NCBI RefSeq assembly: GCF_018069565.1
Contig: NZ_JAGPNL010000005.1
Location: 310,001-374,000 of the forward strand
Length of the DNA stretch: 64,000 nucleotides
From: Streptomyces tagetis
GTDB lineage: Bacteria > Actinomycetota > Actinomycetes > Streptomycetales > Streptomycetaceae
Direction of reading: 5' to 3'
The position numbers were made by a program, and so were the translations under genes. The notes under the pieces are model-generated. The model made no database searches, was not told the DNA's origin, and saw only the letters and a program-made list of their open reading frames with translations. Positions 30,522 through 38,990 of this stretch are shown here, in pieces. Every line of letters begins with the position of its first letter. Position 1 is the first letter of the stretch.

Positions 30522-31337
30522 TCAGGAGCCCGTCTGCTCCGCCAGCAGCTCCTTGAAGTCGGCCGTGTCCGCGGCCGGCGGGCGCTCGGCGGCGACGGTC
30601 ACGCCGTAGTCGCTGTAGTAGGCGGTCTGGGTCAGCTCCCCGGTCGCCGTCCGGCCCCGCTCCACCTTCTTGACGAGGAGGTCCCGGTCGTCGACCCAGA
30701 TGTCGACGGTCTGCGCGGTGGCCCCGTCCACGGTGCCGGACCAATGCGTGGTGCGCCGGCCGCGGGTGGTCTCCTCGCCGATCCGCCGTACGTCCCCGGA
30801 GGCCAGGAGCTGTTTGAGGGCCTGGTGGGGGGTGGTGCTGCGCATCTGGTCGGCGAAGCCGGCGCCGAGGCCGCCCAGTTCCTCCAGATCGGCGTAGACG
30901 TACCTGATCCAGTGCCGGCCGCCGACCCGGTCGGCGAAGGCGTCGCCCATCTTCGCGTAGTACGCGTCCGTCAGGTACCGGGCCTCCATGGCGGTGGTGC
31001 CGAGCCCGCGCATCGTCTCGGCGGTGGTGCCGCCGGTGTACGTGATGGTCAGGGTGCCGGTGAGGCCGTCGCTCCAGCCGAGGGCGCCCGCGGCCTCCAG
31101 GGACAGTTCGCTGCCCATGACGGTGGCCGACTCGACCCGGGCGGAGCCGGCCCGGCCGACGGCCCGTTCGGCGGCGCGCAGGGCGGGCGGCACGGAGGCG
31201 GCCGGCGTGGCCGGCGGGCGGCCCTCGTGCCGGTCGCCGCCGGTGGCGCCGGCCCCGGCGCAGGAGGGCGTGCACAGCAGCAGCGCGGCCGTCACCGCGG
31301 TCGAGAAGGCCGTACGGCGTAGCGTCGTGCTCGTCAT
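30522..31337 (-). CDS. Putative lipoprotein, paralogue of the downstream gene
   Basis: 271 residues from ATG 31337, beginning with a signal sequence (TLRRTAFSTAVTAALLLCTP) and a likely lipidated Cys near residue 26. It shares layout and short motifs with the neighbouring lipoprotein: Y-x-TDAYYAKMGDA versus GVMYIGGGAEA, HWIRYVYADLEELGGLGAG, the GRRTTHWSGTVDGA step and a final V-T-V strand. The two are therefore probably an old tandem duplication. 117 bases separate them. No enzyme motif is seen. Confidence 0.72.
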   Translation of the reverse strand: MTSTTLRRTAFSTAVTAALLLCTPSCAGAGATGGDRHEGRPPATPAASVPPALRAAERAVGRAGSARVESATVMGSELSLEAAGALGWSDGLTGTLTITYTGGTTAETMRGLGTTAMEARYLTDAYYAKMGDAFADRVGGRHWIRYVYADLEELGGLGAGFADQMRSTTPHQALKQLLASGDVRRIGEETTRGRRTTHWSGTVDGATAQTVDIWVDDRDLLVKKVERGRTATGELTQTAYYSDYGVTVAAERPPAADTADFKELLAEQTGS

Positions 31338-31473
31338 GTCGTCCCACCCCTGTGCGCGTCACCTGCCCGCACGCTAGCCGAGGCGCGCGGGACCCGTCCC
31401 GCAAAGCCTGGACCGCCTCTCCCCCGGGGGAAAGGCCCGGCGGAGGGTGGACGACGGAGACGGCCGCGGGCGT

Positions 31474-31545
31474 GGGTCGTGAGCCGTGGGCCATGAGGCG
31501 TGAGGCGTGAGCCATAAGGCGTGAGCCGTGGGACCGTGAGCCGAA
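31474..31545. repeat. Degenerate short tandem repeats (GTGAGCC/ATAAGGC type)
   Basis: About seven imperfect copies of a 9-10 base unit built on GTGAGCCGTG, GTGAGGC and ATAAGGC lie between the upstream lipoprotein start and the rplA terminator. It has no coding potential and looks like slippage-derived sequence. Confidence 0.5.
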
Positions 31546-31571
31546 AGACCCGGAAAAACCGGAAAAGGGGA

Positions 31572-31603
31572 ACGGGCCCCGCACCGTGAGGTGCGGGGCC
31601 CGT
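31572..31603 (-). terminator. Terminator after rplA
   Basis: A perfect 14-bp GC-rich stem (31572-31585 with 31590-31603) and a GTGA loop, then TTCCCCTTTT on the minus strand. It begins 22 bases after the rplA stop. Confidence 0.85.
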
Positions 31604-31625
31604 GACCGTCGAGCGAGCCGTCGGC

Positions 31626-32351
31626 TCAGACCGCGGCCGGGTCCTCCTCGACGAGGAGGTTGCGGGTGCGGTTCGGGTCGACCGGGATGCCGGGGCCCAT
31701 GGTGGTGCTCACGGCGGCCTTCTTGATGTACCGGCCCTTCGCGGCGGACGGCTTCAGACGCAGGATCTCGTCCAGGGCCGCGCCGTAGTTCTCCACCAGC
31801 TTGGTCTCGTCGAACGAGGTCTTGCCGATGATGAAGTGCAGGTTCGAGTGCTTGTCGACGCGGAACTCGATCTTGCCGCCCTTGATGTCGTTGACAGCCT
31901 TGGCGACGTCCGGGGTCACGGTGCCGGTCTTGGGGTTCGGCATCAGACCACGGGGACCGAGCACGCGGCCGAGGCGGCCGACCTTGCCCATGAGGTCCGG
32001 GGTGGCGACGACGGCGTCGAAGTCCAGACGGCCCTTCGACACCTCGTCGATGAGTTCGTCGGCGCCGACGATGTCGGCGCCCGCGGCACGCGCGGCCTCG
32101 GCACGGTCACCGGTCGCGAAGACCAGGACCCGGGCGGTCTTGCCGGTGCCGTGCGGGAGGTTCACGGTGCCACGGACCATCTGGTCGGCCTTGCGCGGGT
32201 CGACACCCAGGCGGAAGGCGACCTCGACGGTGCCGTCGAACTTGGTCGTGGAGGTCTCCTTGGCGAGACGGACGGCCTCGAGCGGGGCGTACAGGCGCTC
32301 CCGGTCGATCTTGGCGTCCGCAGCGCGGAGAGACTTGCTGCGCTTGCTCAC
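31626..32351 (-). CDS. rplA: 50S ribosomal protein L1
   Basis: L1 forms the mobile L1 stalk at the ribosomal E site and is a translational repressor of its own operon in many bacteria. 241 residues from GTG 32351, with the conserved GPRGLMPNPKTGTVT and DKHSNLHFIIGKTSF segments. It is second in the rplK-rplA pair, 75 bases after rplK, and followed by a strong terminator. Confidence 0.98.
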   Translation of the reverse strand: MSKRSKSLRAADAKIDRERLYAPLEAVRLAKETSTTKFDGTVEVAFRLGVDPRKADQMVRGTVNLPHGTGKTARVLVFATGDRAEAARAAGADIVGADELIDEVSKGRLDFDAVVATPDLMGKVGRLGRVLGPRGLMPNPKTGTVTPDVAKAVNDIKGGKIEFRVDKHSNLHFIIGKTSFDETKLVENYGAALDEILRLKPSAAKGRYIKKAAVSTTMGPGIPVDPNRTRNLLVEEDPAAV

Positions 32352-32426
32352 TACTGCTCCTGGGGTTGCTGAGGAGTTGTGGTCCGGGCCGAGCAGGCCC
32401 CGCCACTTTCTGCGGGAAGGTGGGGA

Positions 32427-32861
32427 TCAGCCCTCGACCGTGACGCCCATGGAACGGGCGGTGCCGGCGATGATCTTCTCGGCGGCGTCCAGGTCGTTGG
32501 CGTTGAGGTCGGGCAGCTTGGTGGTGGCGATCTCGCGGACCTGGTCGCGGGTGATCTTGGCGACCTTGGTCTTGTGCGGCTCGCCGGAGCCCTTCTCCAC
32601 GCCCGCGGCCTTGAGGATCATCTTGGCGGCCGGCGGCGTCTTGGTGATGAAGGTGAAGGAGCGGTCCTCGTAGACCGTGATCTCCACCGGGATGACCCAG
32701 CCGCGCTGCGACTCGGTCGCGGCGTTGTAGGCCTTGCAGAACTCCATGATGTTGACGCCGTGCTGACCCAGCGCGGGGCCGACCGGCGGAGCCGGGTTCG
32801 CGGCACCGGCCTGGATCTGGAGCTTGATGAGCCCCGTGACCTTCTTCTTCTTGGGAGGCAT
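32427..32861 (-). CDS. rplK: 50S ribosomal protein L11
   Basis: L11 sits at the GTPase-associated centre and is needed for ribosome-dependent ppGpp synthesis; relC mutants of Streptomyces map here. 144 residues from ATG 32861 (MPPKKKKVTGLIKLQIQAGA) with AANPAPPVGPALGQHGVNIM intact. An extension to 32960 is rejected because GGAGAG precedes 32861 at proper spacing. It heads the rplK-rplA transcript, separated from nusG by a terminator. Confidence 0.98.
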   Translation of the reverse strand: MPPKKKKVTGLIKLQIQAGAANPAPPVGPALGQHGVNIMEFCKAYNAATESQRGWVIPVEITVYEDRSFTFITKTPPAAKMILKAAGVEKGSGEPHKTKVAKITRDQVREIATTKLPDLNANDLDAAEKIIAGTARSMGVTVEG

Positions 32862-32963
32862 GGCTCTCCGGGTCCTTTCATTCGGGTCCTGCCCACGCAC
32901 CGGGAACAACCCGGACGCAGGCATACCGCACAACGATAACGGGTATGGATGCGCGGCCAAAAA

Positions 32964-33009
32964 CCGGGCAGGTCAGGCGATCGCGTACGCGACTGCCTGA
33001 CCTGTCCGG
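32964..33009 (-). terminator. Terminator of the secE-nusG transcript
   Basis: A 15-bp outer stem with one G-T pair (32964-32978 with 32995-33009) and an inner TCGCG/CGCGA stem, followed by TTTTTGG on the minus strand, lies 30 bases past the nusG stop. It implies rplK has its own promoter in 32862-32963. Confidence 0.85.
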
Positions 33010-33039
33010 ACGCTGGTGGTCCAGGGAGAACCGGGTGAC

Positions 33040-33939
33040 CTAGTTCTTCTGGATCTGGTCGAAGGAGAGCTCGACCGGGGTCTCGCGGCCGAAGATCTCG
33101 ACGAGGCCCTTGACCTTCTTCGAGTCGGCGTTGATCTCGTTGATCGTGGCCTGGAGGGTGGCGAAGGGGCCGTCGGTGACGGTGACCGAGTCGCCCACCT
33201 CGAAGTCCAGGACCTGGACCTCGACCTTGCGCTGCGGCACCGGCTTGCCCTCGGCCTCCGCGGCCTCGCGGGCGGCCTTCTCCTCGGCCTCCGGGGCGAG
33301 CATCTTGACGATCTCGTCCAGGGAGAGCGGGTAGGGGTCGTAGGCGTTGCCCACGAAGCCCGTGACGCCGGGGGTGTTGCGGACGACGCCCCAGGACTCG
33401 TTCGTCAGGTCCATGCGGACGAGCACGTAACCGGGCAGCTTGTTCTGCCGGACGGTCTTGCGCTCGCCGTTCTTGATCTGGACGATCTCTTCCTCGGGGA
33501 CCTCGGCCTGGTAGATGAAGTCCTCGACGTTCAGCGAGACGGCGCGCTGCTCCAGGTTGGCCTTCACGCGCTTCTCGTAGCCCGCGTAGGTGTGGATCAC
33601 GTACCACTCGCCGGGCAGGACGCGCAGTTCCTGGCGGAGCTGCTCGACCGGGTCGAGCTGCGGCTCGGCCTCTTCCTCGGCCTCTTCCTCGGCCTCGGCT
33701 TCTTCCTCGGTCTCCGCGTCCGCGGCGACGTCCTCGCCCGTCTCGCCCGTCTCGTCCGACTCGCCCGTCTCGTCCGACTCGTCCGTCTCGTCGGCGACGA
33801 CGGCCTCGGTGCCCTCGACCTCGGTGGAGGTCTCGGTGGCCTCGCTGTCCGAGCCCTCGACGGTGCCGGGCTTGTCCTCGATGGACTCGGCAGCCTCCCC
33901 GCGAGGCTCAGCGGCGTCGTTCACGTTCGGGTCAGACAC
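33040..33939 (-). CDS. nusG: Transcription termination/antitermination factor NusG, acidic N-terminal extension
   Basis: 299 residues from GTG 33939. The first 95 residues are a disordered, strongly acidic extension (Asp/Glu/Ser/Thr with DETGESDETGE-like repeats), as is usual in streptomycetes. The NGN domain starts at LRVLPGEWYVIHTYAGYEKR, and the KOW domain covers VGDSVTVTDGPFATLQATIN near the end. NusG binds RNA polymerase beta' and Rho or ribosomal S10, so its neighbours fit. It is 80 bases downstream of secE. Confidence 0.97.
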   Translation of the reverse strand: MSDPNVNDAAEPRGEAAESIEDKPGTVEGSDSEATETSTEVEGTEAVVADETDESDETGESDETGETGEDVAADAETEEEAEAEEEAEEEAEPQLDPVEQLRQELRVLPGEWYVIHTYAGYEKRVKANLEQRAVSLNVEDFIYQAEVPEEEIVQIKNGERKTVRQNKLPGYVLVRMDLTNESWGVVRNTPGVTGFVGNAYDPYPLSLDEIVKMLAPEAEEKAAREAAEAEGKPVPQRKVEVQVLDFEVGDSVTVTDGPFATLQATINEINADSKKVKGLVEIFGRETPVELSFDQIQKN

Positions 33940-34019
33940 GGTGGCTGCTTCTTCCTGGATACATAGGGGTGGAACACGCGAAAGGGGCGCCGGGTACCTC
34001 GGCGCCCTTCGCTTGCGGC

Positions 34020-34307
34020 TCAGCCGAAGACGTACTTGGCGGCGTGGCTGAAGCCATAGTCAATCAGAGTCACCAGCCCGATCATGATGACCACGAAAAT
34101 AATCACCACGGTGGTGTACGTCGTGAGCTGGTTGCGGCTGGGCCAGACGACCTTGCGCAACTCGGCGACGATCTGGCGGTAGAAGAGCGCCAGACGCTTC
34201 AGAGGGCCCTTCTTGGCGCGCTTGCCGCCTTTACGGGACTTCTTCTTGGAGTTCGGCGCTTCGTCCTGGGCATCAGGCATGTCGATGGAGCCCACGGCGT
34301 CCGTCAC
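34020..34307 (-). CDS. secE: Preprotein translocase subunit SecE
   Basis: 95 residues from GTG 34307, with one C-terminal membrane helix (VVIIFVVIMIGLVTLIDYGF) preceded by the conserved amphipathic stretch RQIVAELRKVVWPSRNQL. The Lys/Arg-rich N-terminal extension is normal for actinobacteria. SecE clamps SecY in the translocon. It stands between tRNA-Trp and nusG, the canonical actinobacterial order. Confidence 0.97.
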   Translation of the reverse strand: MTDAVGSIDMPDAQDEAPNSKKKSRKGGKRAKKGPLKRLALFYRQIVAELRKVVWPSRNQLTTYTTVVIIFVVIMIGLVTLIDYGFSHAAKYVFG

Positions 34308-34415
34308 TCGTCCTCACCTGATTCCGGGTCGTGGCCGTGCCGCGCCCGGTCTGAGCCGCACGGCGGTGCATTGCAGTACGTACATGCGCACACATCCTGG
34401 CGGAGGAGTGTGTAG

Positions 34416-34488
34416 CAGGGCCGGAGGGACTCGAACCCCCAACCGCTGGTTTTGGAGACCAGTGCTCTACCAATTGAGCTACGACCCT
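34416..34488 (-). tRNA. tRNA-Trp (CCA)
   Basis: Minus-strand cloverleaf: acceptor AGGGTCG/CGGCCCT, anticodon stem CTGGT/ACCAG with anticodon CCA, T-arm GGGGGTTCGAGTCCCTC, and discriminator G as expected for Trp. No encoded 3' CCA. It lies 108 bases upstream of secE and may share its transcript. Confidence 0.97.
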
Positions 34489-34760
34489 TTGTGCGTCCCC
34501 CAACGTACCGCATCCGCCCGGTTGCCTGGTGTGCACCGAGTGGCGGCGGGCCGCTGAAGGCCAACGAGGTGAGAGTGTACGTGTTCCGGGGCCGGGCGTC
34601 GAACAGAAAGCGCCCGTGGGAGGGGCCTTCGGCCGTCCTTGGCCGAAGATCGCCCAGGCCGCGGGCCGGTTCCGGACTCTTGTTCAGGGCCGCGACCGCG
34701 GCTGTTCAGTCTGTGAAACCCGCGTGCCCCGGGCATTTCGGGTCTGGAACGATGGGGTGC

Positions 34761-35987
34761 ATGAGCGCTGCTACCCCTCCCACCGAGCGCCGGGTCTCCG
34801 CCCGAGTCGGCGCGATCTCCGAGTCCGCCACTCTCGCCGTGGACGCCAAGGCCAAGGCTCTCAAGGCCGCCGGGCGTCCGGTGATCGGCTTCGGTGCCGG
34901 CGAGCCCGACTTCCCGACCCCGGACTACATCGTCGAGGCCGCCGTCGAGGCGTGCAAGGACCCGAAGTACCACCGCTACACGCCGGCCGGCGGCCTGCCC
35001 GAGCTGAAGGCCGCCATCGCCGCGAAGACCCTGCGTGACTCCGGCTACGAGGTCGACCCGTCCCAGATCCTCGTCACCAACGGCGGCAAGCAGGCCATCT
35101 ACGAGGCGTTCGCCGCGATCCTCGACCCGGGCGACGAGGTCATCGTCCCGGCCCCGTACTGGACGACGTACCCCGAGTCGATCCGGCTGGCCGGCGGTGT
35201 CCCCGTCGAGGTGGTCGCCGACGAGACGACCGGCTACCGGGTGAGCGTCGAGCAGTTGGAGGCGGCCCGGACGGAGAAGACCAAGGTCGTCCTCTTCGTC
35301 TCGCCCTCCAACCCGACCGGCGCCGTCTACAGCGCCGAGGAGGCCGAGGCGATCGGCCGCTGGGCCGTCGAGCACGGCCTGTGGGTGCTGACCGACGAGA
35401 TCTACGAGCACCTGGTCTACGGCGACGCGCGCTTCACCTCGCTGCCGGCGATCCTGCCCGAGCTGCGCGACAAGTGCGTCGTGGTCAACGGCGTCGCCAA
35501 GACGTACGCCATGACCGGCTGGCGCGTCGGGTGGCTCATCGGCCCCAAGGACGTGGTGAAGGCCGCGACCAACCTCCAGTCCCACGCCACCTCGAACGTG
35601 TCCAACGTCGCCCAGGCGGCGGCCCTGGCCGCGGTCTCCGGCGACCTGGACGCCGTGGCCACGATGCGGGAGGCCTTCGACCGGCGCCGCCGGACCATCG
35701 TGCGGATGCTCAACGAGATCGACGGCGTGGTGTGCCCGGAGCCGGAGGGCGCCTTCTACGCGTACCCGTCGGTGAAGGCGCTGCTCGGCAAGGAGATCCG
35801 GGGCCGCCGTCCGCAGGACTCCGTGGAGCTGGCCGCGCTGATCCTGGAGGAGGCCGAGGTCGCGGTGGTGCCGGGTGAGGCGTTCGGCACACCGGGCTAC
35901 CTGCGGCTGTCGTACGCGCTCGGCGACGAGGACCTCGTCGAGGGCGTGAGCCGGGTGCAGAAGCTGCTGGCGGAGGCCCGGGACTGA
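34761..35987 (+). CDS. aspC: Pyridoxal-phosphate-dependent aspartate aminotransferase
   Basis: 408 residues, class I aminotransferase interconverting aspartate and 2-oxoglutarate with oxaloacetate and glutamate. Fold-type I features: GAGEPDFPTPDY near 46, HRYTPAGGLPELKAAI, SPSNPTGAVY near 181, TDEIYEHLVYG, the PLP lysine K247 (NGVAKTYAMTGWRVGW), and R387-type FGTPGYLRLSYAL near the C-terminus. ATG 34761 gives the normal family length; upstream in-frame sequence is not conserved. Followed by a strong terminator. Confidence 0.94.
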   Translation: MSAATPPTERRVSARVGAISESATLAVDAKAKALKAAGRPVIGFGAGEPDFPTPDYIVEAAVEACKDPKYHRYTPAGGLPELKAAIAAKTLRDSGYEVDPSQILVTNGGKQAIYEAFAAILDPGDEVIVPAPYWTTYPESIRLAGGVPVEVVADETTGYRVSVEQLEAARTEKTKVVLFVSPSNPTGAVYSAEEAEAIGRWAVEHGLWVLTDEIYEHLVYGDARFTSLPAILPELRDKCVVVNGVAKTYAMTGWRVGWLIGPKDVVKAATNLQSHATSNVSNVAQAAALAAVSGDLDAVATMREAFDRRRRTIVRMLNEIDGVVCPEPEGAFYAYPSVKALLGKEIRGRRPQDSVELAALILEEAEVAVVPGEAFGTPGYLRLSYALGDEDLVEGVSRVQKLLAEARD

Positions 35988-36018
35988 CGGCCCCTCACCC
36001 TTCCACGCATCCCTCACG

Positions 36019-36047
36019 GAGCACCCCCCGGACGCCGGGGGGTGCTC
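36019..36047 (+). terminator. Terminator of aspC
   Basis: A perfect 13-bp stem (GAGCACCCCCCGG at 36019-36031 with 36035-36047) and a 3-base loop are followed by TGTTCCTTTG, 32 bases after the aspC stop. Confidence 0.85.
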
Positions 36048-36123
36048 TGTTCCTTTGTGCGAGCAAGCCCCCGTATGGGGAAACGGCTTCCGGGCCGGGC
36101 CCGGCGTGCGGCAGGATCACGGA

Positions 36124-37164
36124 ATGGAGCGTGTACGTGATCTCTCTGAGCTGCCGAAGGCCCATCTCCACCTGCACTTCACCGGGTCGATGCGGCCCGC
36201 CACCCTGCTGGAACTCGCCGACAAGCACGGCGTGCGCCTGCCCGACGCGCTGACGGAGTCGCTCTCCCGGGGCGAGTCGCCGAAGCTGCGGGCGACCGAC
36301 GAGCGGGGCTGGTTCCGCTTCCAGCGGCTGTACGACGCGGCCCGCTCCTGCCTCCAGGAGCCCGAGGACATCCAGCGGCTGGTCCGCGAGGCGGCGCTGG
36401 AGGACCTGCGGGACGGCTCGGAGTGGCTGGAGATCCAGGTGGACCCCACCTCGTACGCGCCGCGCCTGGGCGGGCTGATCCCGGCGCTGGAGATCATCCT
36501 GGACGCGGTGGAGACGACGGTGCGCGACACCGGCATCGGCATGCGGGTGCTGGTCGCCGCGAACCGGATGAAGCACCCGCTGGACGCGCGCACCCTGGCC
36601 CGGCTGGCGGTGCGCTACGCCGACCGGGGCGTGGTCGGCTTCGGCCTCTCCAACGACGAGCGCCGGGGCATGGCCCGCGACTTCGACCGGGCCTTCTCGA
36701 TCGCCCGGGACGGCGGGCTGCTGTCCGCGCCGCACGGGGGCGAGCTGACCGGCCCGGCGTCGGTGCGGGACTGCCTGGACGACCTGGAGGCGGACCGGAT
36801 CGGGCACGGGGTGCGGGCGGCGGAGGACCCGCGGCTGCTGAAGCGGCTCGCGGACCGGCAGGTGACCTGCGAGGTGTGCCCGGCGTCCAACGTCGCCCTC
36901 GGCGTGTACGAGAAGCCGGAGGACGTGCCGCTGCGGAAGCTGTTCGACGCGGGGGTGCCGATGGCGCTGGGCGCGGACGATCCGCTGCTCTTCGGCTCCC
37001 GGCTGGCGGCGCAGTACGAGATCGCGCGGCGGTACCACGGCTTCACCGACGCGGAACTGGCGGAGCTGGCCCGCCAGTCGGTCCGCGGCTCGGCGGCCCC
37101 GCCGGAGGTCAGGGCGAAGCTCCTGGCGGGCGTGGACGACTGGCTGAACAAGCCGGTGGGGTGA
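36124..37164 (+). CDS. add: Adenosine deaminase-family protein
   Basis: 346-residue metal-dependent deaminase of the ADA fold. Zinc ligands: H16 and H18 (HLHLHF), a third His in SAPHGGE with the catalytic Glu, the GHGVRA His, and the Asp of GADDPLLFG. ADA normally has HxHLDG; here the Asp that contacts the ribose 5'-OH is Thr (HFTGS), so substrate preference may differ from adenosine. ATG 36124 is used since homologues begin MER...LSELPKAHLHLHFTGS. Placed between aspC and murB as in other streptomycetes. Confidence 0.87.
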   Translation: MERVRDLSELPKAHLHLHFTGSMRPATLLELADKHGVRLPDALTESLSRGESPKLRATDERGWFRFQRLYDAARSCLQEPEDIQRLVREAALEDLRDGSEWLEIQVDPTSYAPRLGGLIPALEIILDAVETTVRDTGIGMRVLVAANRMKHPLDARTLARLAVRYADRGVVGFGLSNDERRGMARDFDRAFSIARDGGLLSAPHGGELTGPASVRDCLDDLEADRIGHGVRAAEDPRLLKRLADRQVTCEVCPASNVALGVYEKPEDVPLRKLFDAGVPMALGADDPLLFGSRLAAQYEIARRYHGFTDAELAELARQSVRGSAAPPEVRAKLLAGVDDWLNKPVG

Positions 37165-37184
37165 GTGGCGAGCGAGAGGCCGGG

Positions 37185-37229
37185 GTGAGGCCGGGCGGGG
37201 TGAGGCCGGGCGGGGTGAGGCCAGGCGGG
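37185..37229. repeat. Three 15-bp direct repeats after add
   Basis: GTGAGGCCGGGCGGG occurs at 37185 and 37200, and with one change at 37215, just after the add stop. No hairpin is formed. Slipped-strand duplication is the likeliest origin. Confidence 0.7.
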
Positions 37230-37273
37230 GCGGTGGCGGGCGCGGGCGGGGCGGCGGGTGCCGTGGGCGCGTC

Positions 37274-38335
37274 CTACGGGTGGAGGCTGACGCCGACCGT
37301 CACCGGCTCGTTGACCAGGGTGACGCCGAACGCCTCGTGGACCCCGGCCACGACCTCGCGGGCGAGCGCCAGCAGGTCCTCCGTGGTCGCCCCGCCCCGG
37401 TTGGTGAGGGCGAGGGTGTGCTTGCCGGAGATGCGGGCGGGTCCGGTGCCGTAGCCCTTGGTGAAACCGGCCTTGTCGATCAGCCAGGCCGCGGAGGTCT
37501 TGGTGCGCCCCTCCCCCGCCGGGTACGCGGGCGGTTCGGCGGCGGTGCCGAGGCGGTCCGCCACCCGGGCGCGGAAGGCGGCGAACTCCTCCTCGGTGAG
37601 GATCGGGTTGGTGAAGAACGACCCCGCCGACCAGGTGTCGTGGTCCTCGGGGTCGAGGACCATGCCCTTGCCGGCGCGCAGCTTCAGCACGACGTCGCGC
37701 GCGGCGGCCAGCGGCACCCGGTCGCCGGGGGCGACCCCGAGGGCGCGGGCCGTCTCGGCGTACCGGATCGGCCCGGAGAGGCCGTCGGCGTCCTCCAGGG
37801 CGAAGCGGACGCGCAGGACGACGTAACGGTCGGGCTCGGCCTTGAAGCGGCTGTTGCGGTACGAGAAGGCGCAGTCGGCGTTGGCGAGGGTGACCGTCTC
37901 GCGGGCCTCGCGGTCGTAGGCGACGACCTCGGTGATCGTGCCGGCGACCTCCTGGCCGTAGGCGCCCACGTTCTGGACGGGGGTCGCGCCCGCCGAGCCG
38001 GGGATGCCGGCCAGGCACTCGACGCCGGCGAGTCCGGCCTCGACGGTGCGGGCGACGGCGTCGGTCCACACCTCGCCGGCCGCGAGTTCCAGCGTGGTGC
38101 CGTCGAGGGCGAAGCCCCGGGTGGCCAGGTGCAGGGCGGTGCCGTCGAAGCCCTTGTCCCCGATGACCAGGTTGGAGCCGCCGCCGATGAGCAGCAGGGG
38201 CGTGCCGCTGTCGTCGGCCTCGCGGACGGCGGCGACGACCTCGTCGTCGGTCGTGGCCGTGAGCAGGCGGGTGGCGGGGCCGCCCAGCCGGAGGGTGGTC
38301 AGGGGGGCGAGGGGGGCGTCGTGGAGTTCCTGCAC
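37274..38335 (-). CDS. murB: UDP-N-acetylmuramate dehydrogenase
   Basis: FAD enzyme that reduces UDP-GlcNAc-enolpyruvate to UDP-MurNAc in peptidoglycan synthesis. 353 residues from GTG 38335 (QELHDAPLAPLTTLRLGGPA). FAD-binding segment IGGGSNLVIGD near residue 50, EVWTDAV, GIPGSAGATPVQNVGAYGQE, SYRNSRFK, and the catalytic-serine region SAGSFFTNP, with IDKAGFTKG near the C-terminus; type I MurB. The long upstream frame to 38944 is rejected. Convergent with add. Confidence 0.95.
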   Translation of the reverse strand: MQELHDAPLAPLTTLRLGGPATRLLTATTDDEVVAAVREADDSGTPLLLIGGGSNLVIGDKGFDGTALHLATRGFALDGTTLELAAGEVWTDAVARTVEAGLAGVECLAGIPGSAGATPVQNVGAYGQEVAGTITEVVAYDREARETVTLANADCAFSYRNSRFKAEPDRYVVLRVRFALEDADGLSGPIRYAETARALGVAPGDRVPLAAARDVVLKLRAGKGMVLDPEDHDTWSAGSFFTNPILTEEEFAAFRARVADRLGTAAEPPAYPAGEGRTKTSAAWLIDKAGFTKGYGTGPARISGKHTLALTNRGGATTEDLLALAREVVAGVHEAFGVTLVNEPVTVGVSLHP

Positions 38336-38394
38336 GGGCCCAAGACTACGAGACCGCACCGACAGGCCCACCCCCGCGGGCGGCCCCGCCCAGG

Positions 38395-38778
38395 TCAGCC
38401 CAGACGCCGCCGGACCTCCGCCCAGGAGACGGGCAGTTCCCCGGCGGGCGCCGTCCAGGAGGCGAACGCGGCGTCCCGCATCTGCCCGGACAGCCCCCTG
38501 GACGTGGGCGCGTGGGCGCCCGAGCGCGCGAAGTCCCGCAGCGCCCCGGGCGACTCCCAGGCGGAGAGCGTCCAGAACGTCCGGCGGAAGGGTTCCGCCT
38601 TCAGGGTGGCCCCGTACGCGCCGGGCGCGGCGCCGACCTGCCGCCACACCCCGGGCGTACGGGCCAGGAACCTCAGCGCGCCCCACAGGCTGCGGGTCTC
38701 GAAACGGGAGGCGAAGACGTGCACCTCGGCCGTCGCCGACGGCGGCTGGTGCGGCGCGGTCCAGGGAAGGGTGGGCAT
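38395..38778 (-). CDS. DUF3291 / monooxygenase-like small protein
   Basis: 127 residues, starting MPTLPWTAPHQPPSATAEVH. It has the FWTLSAWESPGALRDFARSG segment of the DUF3291 / dimeric alpha-beta barrel (ABM-like) group, whose members are small cofactor-less or heme-binding proteins, and GLSGQMRDAAFASWTA near the end. Function unknown. It lies upstream of murB on the same strand; the intervening 59 bases could allow cotranscription. Confidence 0.7.
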   Translation of the reverse strand: MPTLPWTAPHQPPSATAEVHVFASRFETRSLWGALRFLARTPGVWRQVGAAPGAYGATLKAEPFRRTFWTLSAWESPGALRDFARSGAHAPTSRGLSGQMRDAAFASWTAPAGELPVSWAEVRRRLG

Positions 38779-38990
38779 GTCGGGCTCCTTGTCGTGGTGT
38801 CGACGGGCTTTTCCTGGCGTGTCGGGGGGGGTGCGTTGGGAGCGGTGTGGCGGGGGCGGGGTGGTGGCGGGGTGGTGTTGGGGTCGGCGTCGGGGCCGGC
38901 GTGTCGGGCGGTTGCCGGGGGTGGGGGCGCCGGGCGGGTCGCACGCGGGGTGCGTGGATCTGGTCGGGGCGGAGGGCGGGCGGCGGGCGG

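Noticed and set aside
31474..31545. Possible CRISPR-like array
   Set aside because: The units are short, imperfect and adjacent with no unique spacers. No CRISPR array or cas gene is present in the window; the other tandem repeats (37185, 39066, 43604) also lack spacers.
38335..38944. N-terminal extension of murB by about 200 residues
   Set aside because: The added sequence is Pro/Arg/Thr-rich and overlaps the DUF3291 gene in another frame; MurB homologues begin at the GTG at 38335.
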